From Myxococcus qinghaiensis (GTDB taxonomy: Bacteria; Myxococcota; Myxococcia; Myxococcales; Myxococcaceae): 64,000 nt of DNA. The position numbers were made by a program, and so were the translations under genes. Below, one piece after another: positions 20,088 to 30,665 of the stretch. The notes beneath the pieces are model-generated. The model searched no databases, had not been told where the DNA came from, and worked only from the letters and a program-made list of their open reading frames with translations. The stretch lies in the NCBI RefSeq assembly GCF_024198215.1, contig NZ_JAKCFA010000005.1, positions 62,001 to 126,000 on the forward strand, read 5' to 3'. Positions within the stretch are counted from its first letter, which is position 1. Each line of letters starts with the position of its first letter.

Positions 20088-20957
20088 TCAACGGGAGGCA
20101 GGCGGATGGAGCCCCGGATAGAGGGTGAGCACCAGCCCCCAGCCGGGTGCGACGGCCACGTTGCGCGCCACGTAGGCTTCCTCGCCCTCCACGCCCAGCC
20201 GGAACGTCTCCGCGTCCCCGGCGGTGTGCACGTAGAGGAAGAGGCCGTCCGCGGACGTGCCTACCTGGTTGACGCCGCTCAGGTCCGCCGTCGGATAGTA
20301 GATGCGCTCCGCCAGCTCGCCCCGGTCCGGCACCACGCGCACGCCGGCGCGAGGCTGACCGTTCTCGTCGACGACGCGCCCCAGCGCGAAGCCCGCTTCG
20401 CGAAGCGTGTGGGCCCGGTCCTCCGTGTGGCCGCGCAAGAGCGGCTCCCCCATGGCGGTGCCCAGCGCGTCGTGGAAGGACTCCGGCAGCGCCCAGGCAC
20501 TCGACTCGATGACGTCCGTGCGAGGACGGGCTCCGGTGAAGACGCTGTCGTAGACGACGGTGACGGTCCGCACGAAGCCGGGCCCGCTCAGGCCCACGGC
20601 CAGCCCCTGGTGCACCTCGCGCACGGGGACCTCCGTCACCGCGAAGGCGCCGTCCTCCTCGAGCACGCCCGTGCCGAAGGTCGCGTTGACGTCATTGACC
20701 GCCACCCGCAGCGGCTCCTCGACCAGGATGGGCATGCCGCCAAGAGAGGGCACAGGCTGGCCCAGCGCGGTGAGCAGTCTCGCGGCCTCGGGCAGCACCT
20801 GGGCCTGTCCGCTGACGCGGATGCGCAGGTTTTCCAGGTCCACCGACTCGGCGTCGTCGGTCTGGAAGCCGGGGTCCGGAGCAGGGCCACTGGAGCCGCA
20901 GCCGGACGACGCGAGCCCGAGAAGTACACAGGATGCCAGCAGGAATGGGCGCTTCAT
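20088..20957 (-). CDS. Lipoprotein of unknown function
   Basis: The ATG at 20957 starts a lipoprotein signal (LLGLASSGC); the open frame extends further up but that part has no signal features. 289 residues. The mature part is beta-rich and includes a segment (FALGRVVDENGQPRAGVRVV) resembling the carboxypeptidase-regulatory/CarboxypepD_reg type beta-sandwich, often found in cell-surface proteins. No enzyme motif is seen. It is transcribed in the same direction as the Gly/Ser-rich lipoprotein upstream, with a gap of 172 bp. Confidence 0.75.
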   Translation of the reverse strand: MKRPFLLASCVLLGLASSGCGSSGPAPDPGFQTDDAESVDLENLRIRVSGQAQVLPEAARLLTALGQPVPSLGGMPILVEEPLRVAVNDVNATFGTGVLEEDGAFAVTEVPVREVHQGLAVGLSGPGFVRTVTVVYDSVFTGARPRTDVIESSAWALPESFHDALGTAMGEPLLRGHTEDRAHTLREAGFALGRVVDENGQPRAGVRVVPDRGELAERIYYPTADLSGVNQVGTSADGLFLYVHTAGDAETFRLGVEGEEAYVARNVAVAPGWGLVLTLYPGLHPPASR

Positions 20958-21129
20958 CGCACGGCAACATTTCCATGCCCCCTCCGTGCGGCAATCCACC
21001 CGCGAACGCTCCGTCCCCTGTCCGACGCTCAAAGACAGACACCGGGCCGGCCACTCGCCCGTGAGGGACGAGGGACGCGGTCCGGTGTCGGAAATCCATC
21101 AACTGGGGTGGGCGGATTCGCCCGGAGGC

Positions 21130-22419
21130 TCAGCGCCAGCCGCCCTTGTTGTCCCGCGAGCCGCCCGAGCTGCCACGACCACTCGGCGCGGAGGAGCCGC
21201 CACCCGAGCTCTTCGAGCCGCTGCTGCCGCCACCGCTGCCCCAGCCTCCACCGGAGCTCCGGCTTCCGCCGCCGCTGCTTCCACTGCTGCTGCCGCTGCT
21301 GCTGCGTCCACCACCGCTGCCCCAGCCGCCGCTGCTGCTTCCACCGCTGCTGCTTCCGCCACTGCTGCTCCCACCGCTGCTCCCGCCACTGCTGCTCCCG
21401 CTGCTGCCGCGTCCGCCACCGGTGCCCCAGCCGCCGGTGCTTCCGCCGCTGCTGTTGCCACGGTCGCTGTCGTTGTCGCGGTTGCCTCGGCCATAGCCAC
21501 CACCGGAGCTGCCACCGCCCGAGCTGCCACCACCGGAGCTGCCACCACCGGAGCCACTTCCGCTCGGAGGCGTACCGCCGTTGTACCCGCCACCCGAGCT
21601 GCCACCGCCGGAGCTGCCACCGTTGCCGTACCCGCCGCCGGAGCTGCCGCCACCGGAGCTGCCGCCGCCCGAGCTGCCCCAGCCGCCGCCATTGTTGTTG
21701 TCGTCATCGCGGTCCCGCCCCTGGCCCCGCCCGGGACGCGAGCCGCCGCGGTCATCATCCCTGTCCCGCCCGCTGTTGCCCCGGCCGTAGCCGCCGCCGT
21801 TGTTGCCACCGGAGTTGCCGCCACCCGAGCTGCCCCAGCCGCCGCCGTTGTTGTTGTTGTTGTCCCGGTCATACCGGGAGCCGCCGCGAGGAGGCTGCGT
21901 GCCCCAGCCGGTGCCGGAGGGAGGAGGCTGGCTGGAGGGGCGGTTGTCGGTGCGAGTCACCGGGCCGCGATAACCGGGCCGCGACGTGGACCGGCTGTAG
22001 CCGTAGCCCGCGGAGGCGGCGTGGGTCCGGTCATACACGTAGCCGCGGTTGCGCTCCCAGCGGTACGCCCGGCCCGCGTTCGGGTAGTAGTCGTGCGAGT
22101 GACGCCCGTGCAGGCCGCACGACGCCCCGAGCGGATCCAGGTGGAAGTCCCAGTACCAGACCAGCGTCGGCCCTCGGTAGTAGTAGACGTCGTCCGTGTA
22201 GACGTAGTGCGTCTCCGCCGGGCGGTAGTTGTGCGTGTGGACGTGGTCGTACGGGCACCAGCCGCCGCCGTCGTTGTCCGGAATGGGGTGGTCGCCCGAG
22301 AACCGGTAATCCACCACCGCCACCACGGAGCGGCGGGCGGTAGGGCCGTGATAGTGGGCGTAGCAGCCCGTCCCCATCATCAGGGCGAGAGGGATGGCGA
22401 GTGCGAGCAGTCGGCGCAT
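21130..22419 (-). CDS. Gly/Ser-rich low-complexity lipoprotein
   Basis: The ATG at 22419 is preceded by GGGAG at 9 nt and begins a lipoprotein signal (LMMGTGC); 429 residues. Residues about 20-155 form a Tyr/His-rich folded region (HTHNYRPAETHYVYTDDVYY, YYPNAGRAYRWERNRGY). From about residue 175 to the end the sequence is low-complexity: runs of GGGSSGGGS and GGWGSGGG, interrupted by short acidic/basic blocks (GRDRDDDRGGSRPGRG, YDRDNNNNN). Such disordered Gly/Ser tails on lipoproteins could span or decorate the cell surface. The DNA is an imperfect trinucleotide-like repeat in 21140-21870, so length may vary between strains. Function unknown. Confidence 0.8.
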   Translation of the reverse strand: MRRLLALAIPLALMMGTGCYAHYHGPTARRSVVAVVDYRFSGDHPIPDNDGGGWCPYDHVHTHNYRPAETHYVYTDDVYYYRGPTLVWYWDFHLDPLGASCGLHGRHSHDYYPNAGRAYRWERNRGYVYDRTHAASAGYGYSRSTSRPGYRGPVTRTDNRPSSQPPPSGTGWGTQPPRGGSRYDRDNNNNNGGGWGSSGGGNSGGNNGGGYGRGNSGRDRDDDRGGSRPGRGQGRDRDDDNNNGGGWGSSGGGSSGGGSSGGGYGNGGSSGGGSSGGGYNGGTPPSGSGSGGGSSGGGSSGGGSSGGGYGRGNRDNDSDRGNSSGGSTGGWGTGGGRGSSGSSSGGSSGGSSSGGSSSGGSSSGGWGSGGGRSSSGSSSGSSGGGSRSSGGGWGSGGGSSGSKSSGGGSSAPSGRGSSGGSRDNKGGWR

Positions 22420-22651
22420 GTGACGAGTCTCCCGTGCGAAGGGCACTTCCAGCCAGTCCCTCTTCGCGACCACGGGCTGATGACGGGCGTCCCTGGAGGA
22501 AATTCACGCCCGGCTCCTTCTCGCCCGCCTGCTTCCTCTTTAACCGTGCCTGTGCCCTGGTGAACACCGTGCCCGCTGGTGTAGGTGCGGAAGTGCGCGC
22601 GACCTGAGGGCCGGGGCCTTCCGGACCCGTCGCGCGAGGAGAAGGCCACCC

Positions 22652-23641
22652 ATGTCGGATTCGGATTTTGGTCGGGGGAGGGGCGCGTCGTGCCCGCTGC
22701 ACCCGGACCACCTCGCGCAGCGGACCTGTACGCGCTGCGGCAACTTCATGTGCGACACGTGCAGCGAGCACGGCACGCAGGCGCACTGTCCCACCTGTCG
22801 TGAGCGCGAGGGCCTGGGCCGCGCCTTCCCGCTGGACCGCGAGAACTGGTCCATCGGCGGGTTGGTGGAGGTGTGCTGGGACAGGTTCAAGCGCGAGTGG
22901 GTGATGCTCAGCGTGGCCGCCCTCATCTTCTTCGCGGCCTCGATGATGGGCAGCTTCCTCTCCCAGATGCTGTCGTTCGTCGGGGGCATGTCGGGCAGCA
23001 CCACCGTCATCGTGCTGACGACCGTCGTGGGCGCCGTGGCCTCCTGGGTGATTCAGGGCATGGTGTCCCTGGGCATCACCCGCATGTGCCTGGACGTGCT
23101 CCAGGGCCAGCGCGCGGACCTGGGGCGGATGTTCTCCCAGCTCTCCAAGCTGGTGCCCTATCTGCTGACGACGCTGCTGTCGTTCGTGGTGATGTTCCCC
23201 GTCATCATCCTCTGTGTCGGCGTCGCGCTCGCGGTGTTCGTCGGGATGTCGGGGGTGTCGCTCTCCGAGCTGGACTGGAGCTCCTCGGAGTCGATCGCCG
23301 GGACGATGACGAACACGTCGCCGGGGGTGTTCCTGGCGACGTTCGCCGTGGGCGCCGGGCTCTACATCTTCCCGGGCATGTGGCTCATCATTCCGTTGGT
23401 GCTCGTGCAGCCGGCGATCGCCAACGAGGAGGCTCCCGGTCCGGTGGAGACGCTCAAGCGCTGCTTCGCCGCCGGGAAGGGCCAGCGCCTGGGCATGTTC
23501 GGCACCATGGCCCTGGGCGTGGTCGCCCTCATGGTGGGCTTCATCCTGTGCTGTCTGCCCGTGCTCCCCGCGCTGGGCTTCTTCCAGCTGCTGCTCTGCG
23601 GCCTGTACCTGGCGCTGAGCAAGGGCGCGGAAGAGGTCTGA
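22652..23641 (+). CDS. Membrane protein with N-terminal B-box-like zinc finger
   Basis: GAGGAGAAGG lies before the ATG; 329 residues. The first 55 residues carry a Cys/His cluster (CPLHPDHLAQRTCTRCGNFM, then CDTCSEHG, HCPTC) like the B-box zinc fingers often seen at the N-terminus of bacterial membrane proteins. The rest has about six hydrophobic helices with a glycerophosphoryl-diester-phosphodiesterase-membrane-domain-like layout (GLVEVCWDRFKREWVMLSV, then VETLKRCFAAGKGQRLGMF). It has no catalytic signature. Its role may be in membrane organisation or as a partner of an unlinked enzyme. It is convergent with the DsbA-family gene across a strong terminator. Confidence 0.75.
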   Translation: MSDSDFGRGRGASCPLHPDHLAQRTCTRCGNFMCDTCSEHGTQAHCPTCREREGLGRAFPLDRENWSIGGLVEVCWDRFKREWVMLSVAALIFFAASMMGSFLSQMLSFVGGMSGSTTVIVLTTVVGAVASWVIQGMVSLGITRMCLDVLQGQRADLGRMFSQLSKLVPYLLTTLLSFVVMFPVIILCVGVALAVFVGMSGVSLSELDWSSSESIAGTMTNTSPGVFLATFAVGAGLYIFPGMWLIIPLVLVQPAIANEEAPGPVETLKRCFAAGKGQRLGMFGTMALGVVALMVGFILCCLPVLPALGFFQLLLCGLYLALSKGAEEV

Positions 23642-23656
23642 CGTCGGTCGCTCATC

Positions 23657-23682
23657 GGGGCCCGCGAAGCGATGCGGGCCCC
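23657..23682. terminator. Bidirectional terminator hairpin
   Basis: GGGGCCCGC (23657-23665) and GCGGGCCCC (23674-23682) pair perfectly around an 8-nt loop, between two convergent genes. Confidence 0.65.
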
Positions 23683-23696
23683 GGTGCGGAACCGCG

Positions 23697-24368
23697 TCAG
23701 TGCACCAGTCGCTCGGAGGAGCCCGAGCGGGGCGCGGCCACCCGGCCCATGCAGGCCAGGATGTGCTCGCGGTACTCGGTCAGCTCGCGCAGACCGCACA
23801 GCATCCACCGCCCGCCGATGACGAGCGTGGGCACGCCGCGCACGCCGCGAATCGCCGCGTCGCGGTGCTCATCCAGGATGAGCCGGCGCGTCTCCTCGGA
23901 GCGGAACGCGGCGGAGAACTCGTTCATCGCCAGGCCCACGCGCGACGCCAGCTCGAACACCACGTCCGACCGCGACACGTTGACGCCCTGCTCCAGCGCC
24001 GCGCGCTGCATGGCCCGCGCGAGGAAGGCCCGCGCTTGCGGTCCTTGCAGTCGCGCGGCCTCCAGCGCGGCCAGTGCCGGCACGCTGCTGCGGGGCGGGT
24101 CTCCGCCCAGCCACAGGTCCGTGGACAACAGCGGCGCGGTGGCGTCCGACTCGCGTTGCGCGCGCTGCACTTCTTCCACGAGGCCGCGCTTCTCGCGCTC
24201 CGTGGGAAGCACATCGTGCACGCGAAGCGGATAAGGCCTCACGCTCCAGCGGACGGCTTCGCCCAGCTCCTGGCGCAGTACGTCCAGGCGCAGGTCGGCG
24301 AGATAGCACCAGGAGCACAGCACATCCTGGTACACGGTGATCTGCAGCGGCTTGTGCAGCGTTTTCAT
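23697..24368 (-). CDS. DsbA-family (FrnE-like) thioredoxin-fold oxidoreductase
   Basis: The ATG at 24368 gives 223 residues starting MKTLHKPLQITVYQDVLCSW. The CSWC motif (residues 18-21) at the end of the first beta-strand is the active-site disulfide of the DsbA/FrnE/2-hydroxychromene-isomerase group, and GVRGVPTLVIGG is the conserved cis-Pro loop before the last strands. There is no signal peptide, so it works in the cytoplasm, as FrnE-type proteins do; these are linked to oxidative-stress disulfide handling or polyketide tailoring. The partner is unknown. It stands alone. Confidence 0.88.
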   Translation of the reverse strand: MKTLHKPLQITVYQDVLCSWCYLADLRLDVLRQELGEAVRWSVRPYPLRVHDVLPTEREKRGLVEEVQRAQRESDATAPLLSTDLWLGGDPPRSSVPALAALEAARLQGPQARAFLARAMQRAALEQGVNVSRSDVVFELASRVGLAMNEFSAAFRSEETRRLILDEHRDAAIRGVRGVPTLVIGGRWMLCGLRELTEYREHILACMGRVAAPRSGSSERLVH

Positions 24369-24482
24369 GGGGGGCCGCCAGATTAGAGGCCACGCCGCGC
24401 CGCTGCCAACTCCCCATGACACTCGGCCGCTGAATGCATTCCTGTGTTCCTGAGGAGCATGCGAGGTGGCTTTGGCCCAGGC

Positions 24483-24510
24483 TGCTCGCTTGCTTCAAAG
24501 CGTGCGAGCA
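24483..24510 (-). terminator. Hairpin downstream of rimK
   Basis: TGCTCGC (24483-24489) and GCGAGCA (24504-24510) are perfect inverted repeats with a 14-nt loop, starting 20 nt after the rimK stop on the minus strand. No clear T-tract follows. Confidence 0.4.
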
Positions 24511-24529
24511 ACCTCGAAGGCCCTTCGCG

Positions 24530-25531
24530 CTACTCGCCGTAGGCCTGTGAACCGCTCGACTTCGAACCCGCGTAAACCAGCGCGTGGTCGATGATTTCGC
24601 CCGCGATGTCGCGGCCCGTGGCGCCCTCCAGTCCCTCGAAGCCGGGGCTGGAGTTGATCTCCATCAACCGGGGTCCGGCGTGCCCCTCCAGCATGTCCAC
24701 GCCGGCGACCTCCAGGCCGATGATGCTCGCGGCCCGCACCGCGGCTTCCGTGTACGCGGGAGGAAGCTCGATTGCCTGCCCCTCACCGCCGCGGTGGATG
24801 TTGGAGCGGAACTCGCCCTTCTTCGCCTTGCGACGCATCGCGCCCACCACCCGCCTGCCCACCACGAGCGCGCGCACGTCCCGGCCCTCGCTCTCCGCGA
24901 CGAACTCCTGGAGCACGATTTCCTGACCCAGGTCCCAGAAGGTGTCGAGGATGGTCTGCACCTCCGGCAGCGTGTGAGCAATCATCACCCCCACGCCCTG
25001 CGTGCCCTTGATGAGCTTGATGATGACCGGCAGCCCCCCCACCTCCTCCACCAGTCGGCGCACGTTGCTGCGGTCATGCGCCATCACCGTGCGAGGGATG
25101 TCCAGTCCGGAACGCGACAGGAACTGGAGCGCGCGCAGCTTGTCGCGGCTGCGCGCGATGGACGACGGAGGGTTGAGTACTGGAACACCCATCATCTCGA
25201 AGTGGTTCACCACCGCCAGCCCATAGGCGGTGATGGACGCGCCGATGCGCGGCACGACGACGTCCACGCCCCGTATCTCCACACCGCGGTACGTCATGCG
25301 CGGTGCGCCTTGCGCGAGCAGCAGGCAGCAACGCAGAGTGTCCAGCACCAGCGGCCGGTGGCCCCGCTCCCGAATGGCGGACACCAGCCTGCGAGTCGAA
25401 TAGAGCGAGCGCTTCCGGGACAAGATGGCCACGGTCTTCTTCACGCGTGAACGACGCGGCGCGGGGCGCTCGGGTGCCGGGGACCCCGGCGTGGCCGGGG
25501 CCTTCTTCTGCTGGATTTTTCGGGGAGACAT
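24530..25531 (-). CDS. rimK: RimK-type ATP-grasp glutamate ligase
   Basis: 333 residues from the ATG at 25531 (an ATG at 25556 is possible). After a basic, Pro/Ala-rich extension of about 30 residues, the sequence follows E. coli RimK closely: VAILSRKRSLYSTRRLVSAI, PRIGASITAYG, RSRDKLRALQFLSRSGLDIP, VIIKLIKGTQGVGV (ATP-grasp loop), EFRSNIHRGG and LMEINSSPGFEGLE (metal ligands). RimK adds glutamates to the C-terminus of ribosomal protein S6; related enzymes modify other peptides. The N-terminal extension is unusual for the family. It is divergent from the FHA sigma-54 activator gene, with only 78 bp between the two starts. Confidence 0.9.
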   Translation of the reverse strand: MSPRKIQQKKAPATPGSPAPERPAPRRSRVKKTVAILSRKRSLYSTRRLVSAIRERGHRPLVLDTLRCCLLLAQGAPRMTYRGVEIRGVDVVVPRIGASITAYGLAVVNHFEMMGVPVLNPPSSIARSRDKLRALQFLSRSGLDIPRTVMAHDRSNVRRLVEEVGGLPVIIKLIKGTQGVGVMIAHTLPEVQTILDTFWDLGQEIVLQEFVAESEGRDVRALVVGRRVVGAMRRKAKKGEFRSNIHRGGEGQAIELPPAYTEAAVRAASIIGLEVAGVDMLEGHAGPRLMEINSSPGFEGLEGATGRDIAGEIIDHALVYAGSKSSGSQAYGE

Positions 25532-25609
25532 GGGCGGAGCACCCAAGCGTAGCATGTACCGCCGGACGGAGCGGGTGACGTGGTTCGCGTTTGCTATCCT
25601 CGGACGCAG

Positions 25610-27043
<1,434 letters not shown>

Positions 27044-27048
27044 TCCAC

Positions 27049-27075
27049 GCCCCTGGGGTCATCCTGCCCCGGGGC
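27049..27075. terminator. GC hairpin after the sigma-54 activator gene
   Basis: GCCCC (27049-27053) pairs with GGGGC (27071-27075), continued by GGGG/CCCC inside after a one-base bulge. No T-tract. A tandem nine-base repeat (GTGACACAT twice, 27082-27099) follows it. Confidence 0.4.
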
Positions 27076-27186
27076 TACTGTGTGACACATGTGACACATG
27101 CCCCGACCCTGTAGCGCCGAGGGGGCACGCGCCCGTTTCCGACGGGCAAGTTGACGTATGTCTTCTGGGGGGTAAATCCCTGGAAC

Positions 27187-27981
27187 ATGCGCGCTGCCAT
27201 GAATTCCTACCCTCGAAGGAATGTTGGCCAGTCGGGACAAGCCATGGTGGAGGCGGCAATCACCCTGCCGCTGGTGGTGTTCCTGTTGCTGGGCACGTTG
27301 CAGTTGTTCCTGATGTTGCAGGCGCGCGTGCTGGCGCAGTACGCGGCGTTCCAGGCGACGCGGGCGGGCAGCGTGGCGCATGGCGAGTGTGAGCGGATGA
27401 CCCACGCGGCCATCCTCGCGCTGCTGCCTTCGTTCCACTCGTTCCTGGGCATGTCGAGCGCCACGGACACGGTGCGCCACGGCGGCGGAAGCAACGCGGC
27501 GGCGAAGCTGGCGTCGGCCTTCGGCGCGCGGCGGGGCAATCGCTACCAGGGGGGCCTGGACGGCCGGCACACCGGCAGCATCGTGTGGATCAACCGGGCG
27601 CTGGTGGGCGGCGGCATCGACGGGCCGCAGGACCGCGAGTTCGACGAGCCCGGGCACTTGCGGCGCCTGGAGGTGCAGCTCATCTACTGGTACCCCATGC
27701 GCATCCCGTTCGCGAACTGGGTGATGTCGCGCATGTTCATGGCGCAGATGGGCCTCCAGGACTACACGGCCGCCAATCCGCTGATGCCCGCGGAGCGCAA
27801 CGCCAACTGGAACGCGGGCGAGTTCTCCACGCCGCTCCAACTGGCGAGTGACATCCGGGACGAGCTGGTCGCGCGGGTGGGGCGCGAGGAGTACGTCTTC
27901 CCCATCGAGACCAGCTTCACCATGCGGATGATGACGCCCGCCAAGCGGCGCCACTTCGCCACCATGGACTGCCCCCGATGA
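27187..27981 (+). CDS. TadE-like pseudopilin
   Basis: 264 residues from the ATG at 27187 (27199 is an alternative). The N-terminus GQAMVEAAITLPLVVFLLLG followed by about 20 hydrophobic residues is the TadE-type prepilin signature: Gly/Gln before the cleavage region, a Glu at about position 5 of the mature form and a single membrane helix. The rest is an extracytoplasmic domain without recognised motifs. TadE/TadF pseudopilins work with the Tad (Flp) secretion apparatus. No TadA ATPase or TadB/C gene is in this window, so the machinery must be elsewhere. The gene overlaps the next by four bases. Confidence 0.75.
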   Translation: MRAAMNSYPRRNVGQSGQAMVEAAITLPLVVFLLLGTLQLFLMLQARVLAQYAAFQATRAGSVAHGECERMTHAAILALLPSFHSFLGMSSATDTVRHGGGSNAAAKLASAFGARRGNRYQGGLDGRHTGSIVWINRALVGGGIDGPQDREFDEPGHLRRLEVQLIYWYPMRIPFANWVMSRMFMAQMGLQDYTAANPLMPAERNANWNAGEFSTPLQLASDIRDELVARVGREEYVFPIETSFTMRMMTPAKRRHFATMDCPR

Positions 27982-29633
27982 AGCGCTCCCTGTCTCGCGG
28001 TCAGACGCTGGTGCTGTTCGTGCTGGGCACCTTGTTGATGGTGCTCATGGTCACCATGACGCTCTCCTTCTCCATGAAGGTGCGTGAGCGCATCGAGCTG
28101 CAGACGGTGGCGGACGCGGCGGCCTTCTCCAACGCGGTGGCCACCGCGCGCACCTTCAACAACATCGCGGTGATGAACCGCGCGCAGATTGGCCACGCGG
28201 TGGCGCAGGCGGGGGCCACCAGCCTGGTGAGCTGGGCCAGCCTCTACCGCGCACAGGTCAACGCGGCCAGCACGGGCTATGGCATCGGCATGGCGCCCTA
28301 CAAGCTGGCCATCGCCACCGGCTGTCCGTGCGCCTGGAAGGGCGGCATGTGTCTGCGCAGGTGCATCTGCGGCAACCTGGGCGTGGCGAACCTGACGACG
28401 ATCCGCGCGCAGCTGACCGTCGAGCAACTGCGCTTGGAGTCCGTCTTCCAGTCCATGGACCTGATGGTGAACCTGCAGATGCTCGCGCATCAAATCGCGC
28501 AGGGCGCGTTCTACGCGGCGCAGCAGGAGAACTACCAGGAGCTGCGCGACGCCCTGGGGAGCCAGCGCTTCACGAACAGGGTGCTGAGCAACATCGTGGG
28601 GGCGGGCAGCAATCCTTACGACTCGGCCTGGCGGGTGCCCGACATCGGCGGCGTCAACGAGGGCGAGCTGAGCGGCGGTGTCGCCTGCACGGACGATGGC
28701 GCCGTCTGTGATTTGCCGCTCACCGTCGCGCACGCCGTCAACGCGGCCATGGGCAGCCGCGGGTTCCACTTCGTCACCCACCGCCAGTGGGCGCTGAGGG
28801 ACTACAGCGCGCACCAGGCCAACCTGGACTGGGTCATCATGCCCCCGGACCGGGTGACGGTGATGCCCGACACCAACGGGACGACGTACTTCGGCAAGCC
28901 GGGGCGGAAGATGCCGCTCCTGCCTCCGTACGCTCCCGCACTCACGGGCGACGAGCGGGGCAGCATCACCTGGATGTACAACCACACGATGCATGGTGGA
29001 GACCCCGGGGCCTGCCCCGGGACTGTCGCCGGCGTGCTGCCCACGGTGGCCACCCTGGTGACGTCGGGTGGCCTGTTCCCCCGGCCCCAGCACACGTGGA
29101 CGGGCGGCGGAGACGTGGGCGGCCCCTTCAACCACATGCTGGCGCCCTGCCTGGGCGGGCCCTCGTCGTGCCCGGGCATCTGGCCACCGTTCCTGGACTA
29201 CAACCTCACGCGGTTGCTCAACGCGGAGGGCAACAACTACGCCCAGCCGAAGAACTTCGCCGTCGTCCAGCGAGACTTGATGGCGCGCCGGCTGGACCCC
29301 TGGGACCTGTCCTTCCGCTACCGCTTCGAGTCCACCGGCGCGGGCAACGTGTACGACGCCAGGAGCTTCACCCTGGCGGATGGCACGCCCAACAGCACGC
29401 AGACGGCGCTGTCCACGGGCATCGCCTACTACCACCGTGGCAACAGCCTGGGCTTCAACCACTGGAACGAGCCGCCCAACCTGCTCAACCCCTACTGGCG
29501 CGCCACGCTGGTGGGCGCGGACATCGACAGCGATGGCGTGCGCGACGCCGTCAACACGTTGGGACTCAGCTCGCCCGTCGCGGCGCAGGCCTTCCAGGAA
29601 CTGCGCAGCGCGGGCTTCAAGGGGCTTCAGTGA
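27978..29633 (+). CDS. TadG-like exported pilus-associated protein
   Basis: 551 residues beginning MKRSLSRGQTLVLFVLGTLL, a TadG/putative Flp-pilus-assembly type N-terminus with one membrane helix, then a helical segment rich in Ala and Asn (VADAAAFSNAVATARTFNNI) characteristic of the TadG_N region. Residues about 105-130 contain a Cys cluster (CPCAWKGGMCLRRCICG), unusual for the family, which may bind metal or form disulfides. The remainder is a long periplasmic or surface domain with no von Willebrand motif that I can see. The start overlaps the preceding stop by four bases and the stop overlaps the next start, so the three genes are translationally coupled. Confidence 0.7.
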   Translation: MKRSLSRGQTLVLFVLGTLLMVLMVTMTLSFSMKVRERIELQTVADAAAFSNAVATARTFNNIAVMNRAQIGHAVAQAGATSLVSWASLYRAQVNAASTGYGIGMAPYKLAIATGCPCAWKGGMCLRRCICGNLGVANLTTIRAQLTVEQLRLESVFQSMDLMVNLQMLAHQIAQGAFYAAQQENYQELRDALGSQRFTNRVLSNIVGAGSNPYDSAWRVPDIGGVNEGELSGGVACTDDGAVCDLPLTVAHAVNAAMGSRGFHFVTHRQWALRDYSAHQANLDWVIMPPDRVTVMPDTNGTTYFGKPGRKMPLLPPYAPALTGDERGSITWMYNHTMHGGDPGACPGTVAGVLPTVATLVTSGGLFPRPQHTWTGGGDVGGPFNHMLAPCLGGPSSCPGIWPPFLDYNLTRLLNAEGNNYAQPKNFAVVQRDLMARRLDPWDLSFRYRFESTGAGNVYDARSFTLADGTPNSTQTALSTGIAYYHRGNSLGFNHWNEPPNLLNPYWRATLVGADIDSDGVRDAVNTLGLSSPVAAQAFQELRSAGFKGLQ

Positions 29634-30664
29634 TGACGACACCGCGCCGCATTCGTCTCCAACGCCGTCACGCGCGGGGCCAGGCCCTGCTCGAGGCGGC
29701 CATCGGCACCACGCTGTTCGTCACCATCGTCGCCTTCGGCATCCACTTCGCGGAGGTGGGCTTCCTGTCGCTGAAGGTGCAGGAGGCCGCTGTCTCCGCG
29801 CTGTGGGACGGCACCCATGGGCAGATGCACCGCATCCCCGTGACATACGACAACGCCGAAGGCTCCATGCGCCGGGCCGCCCAGGACTCGCAGGCGCGCT
29901 ATTCGGACTTCAAGGGACTGTCCTCCGCGCCCGGCGCGGGCCGCATCACCCAGGTGTTCACCCAGGGCACCGGGATGCAGGTCCAGTGTGGCATGGACGT
30001 GGGCGTGGGCTGGGCGGGCGCCGTGCTCACGCGGCTTGTCTATCGCGACAACGGCGGCACCGCGTGTAGCGCCGAGGCCACGCTGAGCACCTGGCGCTTC
30101 CCCACCTCGTTCCTCGACGGGCCCTCGGCGGGCGCGCTCTACCAGAAGCAGAACCTGGACAACTCCCTCACCAACCTCCGCGTCTGCGCGGTGGGGCGCG
30201 CGGTGGGCGGCACCTGCAACGGCCGCTTCTCCATGCTCGTGGATGACTGGGGTCTGGCGGGTCAGCTGGAGTCGGCCACCTGCAACATCCTGATGCAGGA
30301 CCAGCTCATCCCCTGCACCAACGCACCCCTGCACGCGGCGGTGTGGTCCACCTATACGCCGACGACGCTGCCCATCCCCACCGCTGGCAGCAACCTGGTG
30401 CAGGCCGCCCTGTTCTGGAACCCGCTGCCCATGACGGCGCTCGCCATGGTGGGCCTGGGCATGAAGGAGAAGACCTTCTGGATGAGCGCCGCGGGTGAGG
30501 ACGCGCTCAACTTCGTCCAGGTGCCTCCTCACATCGACCCCATCTCCCGCATGTGGCCCACGACGCCGGGCTCCGTCATCGGCGTCACCACGTTCCCCTA
30601 TGGCGCCGCGTACCTGGAGCGCATGGGCAACGGCGGCTGCTTCCTCGGAAAGGACTGTGACTGA
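29633..30664 (+). CDS. Second TadE-like pseudopilin
   Basis: 343 residues. Start ATG shares its A with the preceding TGA. The N-terminus (RGQALLEAAIGTTLFVTIVA) again shows the TadE pattern of Gln, Glu and a single hydrophobic helix. The large C-terminal domain has several Cys (QCGMDVG, NGGTACS, RVCAVG, ATCNILM, IPCTN), probably paired in disulfides outside the inner membrane. No enzyme motif. Co-transcribed with the two preceding pseudopilin genes and with the two small exported proteins after it. Confidence 0.7.
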   Translation: MTTPRRIRLQRRHARGQALLEAAIGTTLFVTIVAFGIHFAEVGFLSLKVQEAAVSALWDGTHGQMHRIPVTYDNAEGSMRRAAQDSQARYSDFKGLSSAPGAGRITQVFTQGTGMQVQCGMDVGVGWAGAVLTRLVYRDNGGTACSAEATLSTWRFPTSFLDGPSAGALYQKQNLDNSLTNLRVCAVGRAVGGTCNGRFSMLVDDWGLAGQLESATCNILMQDQLIPCTNAPLHAAVWSTYTPTTLPIPTAGSNLVQAALFWNPLPMTALAMVGLGMKEKTFWMSAAGEDALNFVQVPPHIDPISRMWPTTPGSVIGVTTFPYGAAYLERMGNGGCFLGKDCD

Positions 30665-30665
30665 G

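Noticed and set aside
21140-21870. CRISPR-like or satellite repeat
   Set aside because: Imperfect triplet-scale repeats that keep the lipoprotein frame open; no regular spacers.
27082-27099. Tandem GTGACACAT as a CRP-type site
   Set aside because: It is a direct repeat, not the TGTGA-N6-TCACA palindrome; no regulator can be assigned.
27110-27186. Sigma-54 or sigma-70 promoter just before the TadE-like gene
   Set aside because: GGGCAC there lacks a correctly spaced TTGC box, and the TTGACG/TAAATC pair would leave almost no leader; not convincing.
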